In this document: piece by piece, positions 1 through 6,300 of the stretch | Numbering within the stretch: position 1 is the first letter of the stretch | Layout: each line of letters opens with the position of its first letter | Assembly: GCF_011189575.1 (NCBI RefSeq) | Contig: NZ_PUJW01000049.1 | Location: forward strand, 1 to 8,680 | Source: Photorhabdus cinerea | GTDB taxonomy: Bacteria > Pseudomonadota > Gammaproteobacteria > Enterobacterales > Enterobacteriaceae | Direction: 5' to 3' | DNA length: 8,680 nucleotides | Notes under the pieces: generated by a model | Databases searched by the model: none | Seen by the model: only the letters and a program-made list of their open reading frames with translations | Told to the model about the DNA's origin: nothing | Made by a program: the position numbers and the translations under genes

Positions 1-354
1 GCCCGCTATCTGCCGGACGGAGATCTGGAATTTCTGGGTCGTAACGACGAACAGGTTAAAATCCGGGGCTTCCGGATTGAACTGGGGGAAATTGAGGCGC
101 GGTTGGTGGAGCATCCGGCGGTGCAAGAGGCGGCGGTACTGGCATTGGATGATGGACGGAGCAAACGGCTGGTTGCCTATGTGGCGGCGGAGAAGAATGC
201 GGGATTGGCTGCGGATTTGCGTGAATACCTGAGTGCGATTTTACCTGACTATATGGTCCCGGTCGCGTTTGTGCAGTTGGATACCTTCCCGCAGACCCCG
301 AATGGTAAGCTGGATCGCCGGGCGTTACCGGCACCGGACAATGAAGCCTTTGCC
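1..354 (+). other. A1: C-terminal part of an adenylation domain (module 1)
   Basis: This is the end of an AMP-binding domain, about residues 1-118. It begins just after the A7 motif (ARYLPDG, residues 1-7). It then shows A8 (GRNDEQVKIRGFR starting at residue 13, then ELGEIE to residue 32), A9 (LPDYMVP, 81-87) and A10 (NGKLDRRAL, 101-109). Lys103 is the conserved A10 lysine that contacts the carboxylate and phosphate during adenylation. The A8 hinge and the small C-terminal subdomain swing between the adenylation and thioester-forming states. The specificity pocket lies upstream of the window, so the substrate of this module cannot be predicted. The segment is almost superimposable on the ends of A2 and A3, with no insertions or deletions up to A10. 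Confidence 0.95.
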
Positions 355-3300
355 CGTCAGAGCTATGAGGCACCGCAGGGGGAGACAGAAACCACATTGG
401 CGGCGATTTGGTGTGAGTTGCTGGGGATTGAACAGATCAGTCGGCACGATAATTTCTTTGCCTTGGGCGGCCATTCGTTACTGGCAATGCGGGTGATGAA
501 CCGTGTGGCCGCGTTGGGTGTCGAACTGCCGCTGACCACCTTGTTCACATCCCCCACGTTGATGGCTTTTGCTGAGGTCATGCAGGCCCGGTTTGGTCAA
601 AAGGACGCTATATTGCCGGCTATCCTGCCGATATCCCGTGAGGAAGTGCTGCCACTGTCATTTGCTCAACAGCGCTTGTGGTTCTTGGCGCAGTTGGATG
701 GCGTCAGTGAGACTTATCATATCCCGATGGCCCTGCGCTTGGGTGGTCAACTGGATATCGTGGCCTGGCAGCAGGCGCTGGATACTTTGTTCGCTCGTCA
801 TGAGGCGTTACGTTCGGTCTTTGTCTCGGTTGACGGTCAACCGCAAGTACGGCTGTTGGAAGCGGATAGCGGCTTGCCTTTATCTCAACATGACCTGCGT
901 GGACTCCCGGATGCCGACATGGTGCTTGAGCGTTTGAGTGACGAGGAAGCCCACACGTCATTTGATCTTGACCGTGGTCCGCTTATCCGCGGCCGTCTTA
1001 TCCGGCTTGCCGATGATGAATACCGGTTCTTGCTCACCCAGCATCACATTGTTTCCGATGGCTGGTCTGTCAGTGTGCTGATACGTGAACTGAATGCACT
1101 CTATACGGCATTTCTGGCCGGGCAACCGGACCCATTGCCACCGCTGGCGATTCAATACCCGGATTACGCCGCCTGGCAGCGTCAGTGGCTGTCGGCTGAA
1201 CGTACCCGGATTCAATCTGACTATTGGCGTACCATGCTGGCTGATGCGCCGGTTCTGCTGGATTTACCCACTGACCGGCCCCGTCCGCCTGAGCAGTCGT
1301 TTGCCGGCAATGTCGTGCCGGTTAACCTGGATGCGGCGTTAACGACCGCCCTGAAACGTCTGAGTGAGCAACACGGTGTCACGTTATTCATGACGCTGTT
1401 GTCAGCCTGGGCAATAGTCCTGTCGCGTCTGTCAGGTCAGGAGGATGTGGTGATAGGCACGCCGAGTGCCGGTCGCAGTCGTCAGGAAGTGGAGCCGTTG
1501 ATCGGATTCTTTGTGAATACGCTGGCGTTGCGTATTGATTTATCGGGTGAGCTGACGGTAACCGAGTTGCTGTCACGTGTACGGCAAACCGCCTTAGCGG
1601 CACAGGAACATCAGGATCTACCGTTTGATCAGGTGGTGGAAATCGTGCAGCCGCCGCGCCGATTGGCGCATACGCCGTTGTTCCAGGTGATGTTTGCCTG
1701 GCAGAACAATGAGAACACGGAATGGCAACTACCGGGACTGGCCGTGTCAGCGGTCGATCAAGCTCTTGGTGACGTCCAGTTTGATCTTGATCTTAGCTTG
1801 TTAGAAGAGGAGGACGGGATTGCCGGTGTGCTGAGTTATGCCACCGCCCTGTTTGATCAACCGACCATGGAACGGCAGGTGGGATATCTGCACATGGTAC
1901 TGCAGGCAATGGTTGCTCCTGCTCAACAGCGGATTGGGGAAATTAATATCCTGTCCCCGGCAGAGCGCAGGTTGTTATTGGAAACCTGGAACGTGGCGGA
2001 AACCGCGTATCCTGATGCGTTATGTCTTCATCAGTTGTTTGAGCAACAGGTGGAGAAAACTCCGGAGGCGACGGCGCTGGAGTATCAAGAGCAGACCCTC
2101 AGTTATGCGCAGTTAAATGCCCGCGCCAACCGGCTGGCTCATCAGCTGATTACTCTGGGCGTAGAGCCGGACCAGCGGGTGGCGATTTGTGTGGCCCGTT
2201 CCCCGGCCATGGTGGTAGCACTGTTGGCAGTGCTGAAAGCGGGTGGCGCTTATGTGCCTTTGGATTCAACTTATCCAATGGAACGTTTGACATATATCCT
2301 GAATGATACTACGCCGTCAGTGGTATTAGCGGATATGACCGGGCAGGCAGCACTGGGTAACGAGTCGTTAGCCGGGCTGACTGTACTTGACCCGAATACC
2401 CTGCCAGACCTGCCGGATAGTAATCCATTGGTGACGGCATTGACACCACAGCATTTGGCGTATGTCATCTATACTTCTGGCTCTACCGGGCAGCCGAAAG
2501 GGGTGATGGTGGAACATCAGGCGATATATCAGCGTCATTTGGGTTTTAATGAGACCTATGCAATCACGGCGCAAGACCGGTTATTGCAATTTGCTTCTTT
2601 TGCTTTTGATGTTTCAGTAGAAGAATGCTTCTCGTCATTATGCAACGGTGCCACGCTGGTGATGCGTGATGACAGCTGGCTGGCTTCTGCACAGGAATTT
2701 ATTGCCTTAGCTTGGCAAAATCGTATCACGGTGATGTCTCTGCCTGTGTCATTTTGGTCCGAATTAATTGCCAGAGACGATGGATTACCGCTGCCGGATT
2801 GTCTCTGGCTGATCATCATTGGGGGTGAGGCGGTTAAAAAGAGAGCGGTTCAGGATTGGTTTGCGCGGGAAATCCACCGACCGCGGCTATTGAACGCGTA
2901 TGGCCCGACGGAAAATACCGTGACGGCGACCTGTAAGGAGATAGTATCCCCAGCCGATGATTGTTCTATCGGTCAACCGCTTAAAAATACCTGTGTCTAC
3001 CTGCTAGACAGATACGGTCAGCCAGTACCATTAGGCTGTGTTGGTGAAATGTATATTGGTGGCGTCGGAGTGGCACGGGGTTATTTGAACCGGCCAGAAT
3101 TGAGTAAGGAAAGTTTTATACCAGATCCCTTCAGTCCAGTATCCGGTGCGCGGATGTATCGTACCGGGGATTTGGCCCGCTATCTGCCGGACGGCAATCT
3201 GGAATTCCTAGGTCGTAACGACGAGCAGGTTAAAATCCGCGGTTTCCGGGTTGAGCTGGGTGAAATTGAAATCCGACTGATGGAACACCCGGCGGTGCAA

Positions 3301-6300
3301 GAGACGGCAGTACTGGCGTTGGATGATGGGCAGAACAAACGGCTGGTGGCCTATGTAGTAGCGGAAGTCCATGAAGAGTTGGCAGCCCGTTTGCGTGAAC
3401 ATCTGAGTGCTGTTTTACCTGACTATATGGTCCCGGTGGCTTTTGTGCGTCTGGATGCTTTCCCGCAGACCGCTAACGGTAAGTTGGATCGCCGGGCGTT
3501 GCCTGCGCCAGGGGAGGAGGCGTTTGCCCGTCAGGTCTATGAAGCTCCGCAAGGAAAGGTAGAAATAATGCTGGCGGCTGTCTGGTGTGAGCTGCTAGAT
3601 GTTGAGCAGGTCAGCCGACATGACAGCTTCTTTGCTCTGGGCGGTCATTCACTGCTTGCGGTGCGCATGATTGAACGATTACGGCGTGTCGGTCTGGGCG
3701 TATCCGTACAAACGCTATTCCAGCATCCAACACTCTGTATTCTGGCACAGTCTCTGGTTCAGCATGATGAAATCCAGGTGCCTGCCAACCGTATTACACC
3801 GGATACTACGGTGCTGACACCGGATCTGTTGCCGTTGATTGACCTGACTCAGCCTGAGATTGAGCGCATTATCGACCAAGTACCGGGCGGGATAGCCAAT
3901 ATTCAGGATATCTATGCGCTGTCGCCGTTGCAGGACGGTATCCTATTCCACCATCTGCTGGAGGATGAAGGTGATCCGTATCTGTTAATCGGCCAGATGA
4001 TTTTTGCTGACAGGGCTATGTTGGATCATTATTTAGCGGCGGTTCAACGGACAATTGATCGGCACGATATTTTGCGGACCGCCTTTATCTGGCAGGGATT
4101 ATCAGTCCCGGCGCAGGTGGTCTGCCGTCAGGCCCCATTGTCAGTGACTGAATTGACACTAAACCCAGCTGACGGTTCGGTCAGTGACCAGTTAACCCGG
4201 CGTTTTGACCCGCGTCAGTATCGTCTTGACCTGAGTCAGGCCCCGCTGTTGCGTTTTGTCATTGCCCAGGAGACCGATGGTCGCTGGTTCTTATTGGAAT
4301 TGCATCATCACTTGATCGGTGACCATGAAACGATGGAAGTGATGCACCGTGAAGTGCAGGCGTATCTGACGGGTCAGGAAGACAACCTACCGACACCGGT
4401 ACCGTTCCGTAATTTGGTGGCTCAGGCGCGGTTAGGTGTCAGTCAGGAAGAACATACTCGCTTCTTTACTGACATGTTAGCAGAGGTGGATGAACCGACC
4501 CTGCCGTTTGGTTTGATGGAAGTGCATCGTGATGGTTCGCAGGTGACAGAATCTCACCGGATGCTGACCGCTGGGTTGAATGACCGTCTGCGTAGTCAGG
4601 CCCGGCGTTTGGGTGTCAGTCTGGCGGCGTTGTGTCATCTGGCTTGGGCGCAGGTGTTGTCGCATACCAGTGGTCAGAAGAATGTCGTGTTTGGCACAGT
4701 GCTGTTTGGGCGTATGCAGGCAGGTGAGGGTGCCGAAAATGGCATGGGGTTGTTTATCAATACGTTGCCGTTGCGGCTGGATATCGATGAAACCCCGGTA
4801 CGGGACAGCGTGCAGGCCGCCCATACCCGATTGGCTGGATTATTGGCGCATGAGCATGCTTCACTGGCGCTGGCCCAGCGTTGCAGCGGGGTGCGGGGGG
4901 ATATCCCACTCTTTAATAGTCTGTTGAACTATCGGCATAATACTCTGGTGGAAACGCCAGATGACCTGATAAGCGGTATTGAATTTCTGGGTGGACAGGA
5001 GCGGACTAACTATCCATTTGTGCTGTCGGTGGAAGATTTTGGCGAATCGCTGGGGCTGACGGCTCAGGTAGTGCAACCGTTTGATCCGGCCCGGTTATGT
5101 GGCTATATGCAACAGGCGCTGGAGAGTTTGGTTGAGGCGCTCGACCAGTCCCCGGAGACCCCGGTACGGGCGTTGAATATCCTGCCTGAAGTGGAGCGGA
5201 GGTTGTTGTTAAAAACATGGAATGCGACGGAAACCACGTATCCTGAGCAGTTATGCATTCATCAGTTGTTTGAACAGCAGGCAGCGAAAACTCCAGAGGC
5301 GACGGCCCTGATAGCAGGAGATAAGACTTTAAGCTATGCGGAACTGAATATGCGTGCTAACCGGTTTGCTCGTCAGTTGATCGAACAAGGGGTTTGTCCG
5401 GATGAGTACATCGTGCTCCTATTGGAGCGGTCGGTTGAACTGGTGGTGGCCCAATTGGCTATCCTTAAGGTTGGTGCCGTTTACGTACCGATAGATACCC
5501 GTGTGCCGGAAGAACGGCGAAATTGGTTGATAAATGATTGTTCAGCCAATTTGTTGATTACTGATGCGCAAACTGATATCTCGGCTGGCCTCTCAGTTCC
5601 GCTGCTGCGTCTTTCTGATGAGGAAAATACGGGCAGAGAGGAAGATCGTATCAACCTTGATCTGGCGCGTTACAGTACCGGATCAGCGTATATCATGTAC
5701 ACCTCCGGCTCGACTGGCATGCCAAAAGGCGTGGTCGTACCTCATCGTGCGGTGGTCAGGCTGGTCATCAATAATGGCTATGCTGAAGTTGGGCAGGATG
5801 ACCGGGTTGCCTTCGCCGCTAATCCGGCTTTCGATGCCAGCACGTTTGAAGTTTGGGCACCCTTGCTCAACGGTGGAACGCTGGTGGTTATCGACCGCAC
5901 TACGTTATTGACACCACAGGAGTTTGTACAGGCTTTACAGGTTCACCGCGTCACAGTTATGTGGCTGACTGTCGGGTTGTTTAACTGGCTGGCGGCAGAG
6001 TTATCTCCGGTTCTTCCGCAGATTAAAATCTTGATTGTCGGGGGAGATGCCCTTGACCCTTATGTCATTGGTCAGGTGCTGAGCAAAAATCCGCCACAAC
6101 AGTTATTAAATGGCTATGGGCCGAGTGAAGGCACCACCTTTACTACGACATACCGTATTAATGCATTAGCGCAGGGAGCAACCAACGTCCCTATTGGCCG
6201 ACCGGTAGCTAACACGCAGGTTTATCTGCTGGATGCTGATGGTCAACCGGTGCCGCTGGGAGTAACCGGCGAGATTTATATTGGTGGAGATGGGATAGCC

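Noticed and set aside
643..1950. C2 as a dual C/E or D-donor condensation domain
   Set aside because: It lacks the HH(x4)GD motif near its start, no epimerization domain precedes it, and T1 has LGGHSL rather than LGGDSI.
4477..4824. Antisense open reading frame of 115 codons
   Set aside because: It lies wholly inside the C/E3 coding sequence, its translation (Gln-, His- and Pro-rich) resembles no known domain, and it is explained by the codon bias of the sense strand.
4580..4927. Sense-strand open reading frame in another frame (115 codons, Arg- and Trp-rich)
   Set aside because: It is a +2 shadow of the C/E3 sequence; frame 1 has all the catalytic motifs and no break.
3823..5196. C/E3 as a stand-alone epimerization domain
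   Set aside because: An A domain follows directly with no further C domain between them, so this domain has to perform condensation; the N-terminal signature fits the dual type.
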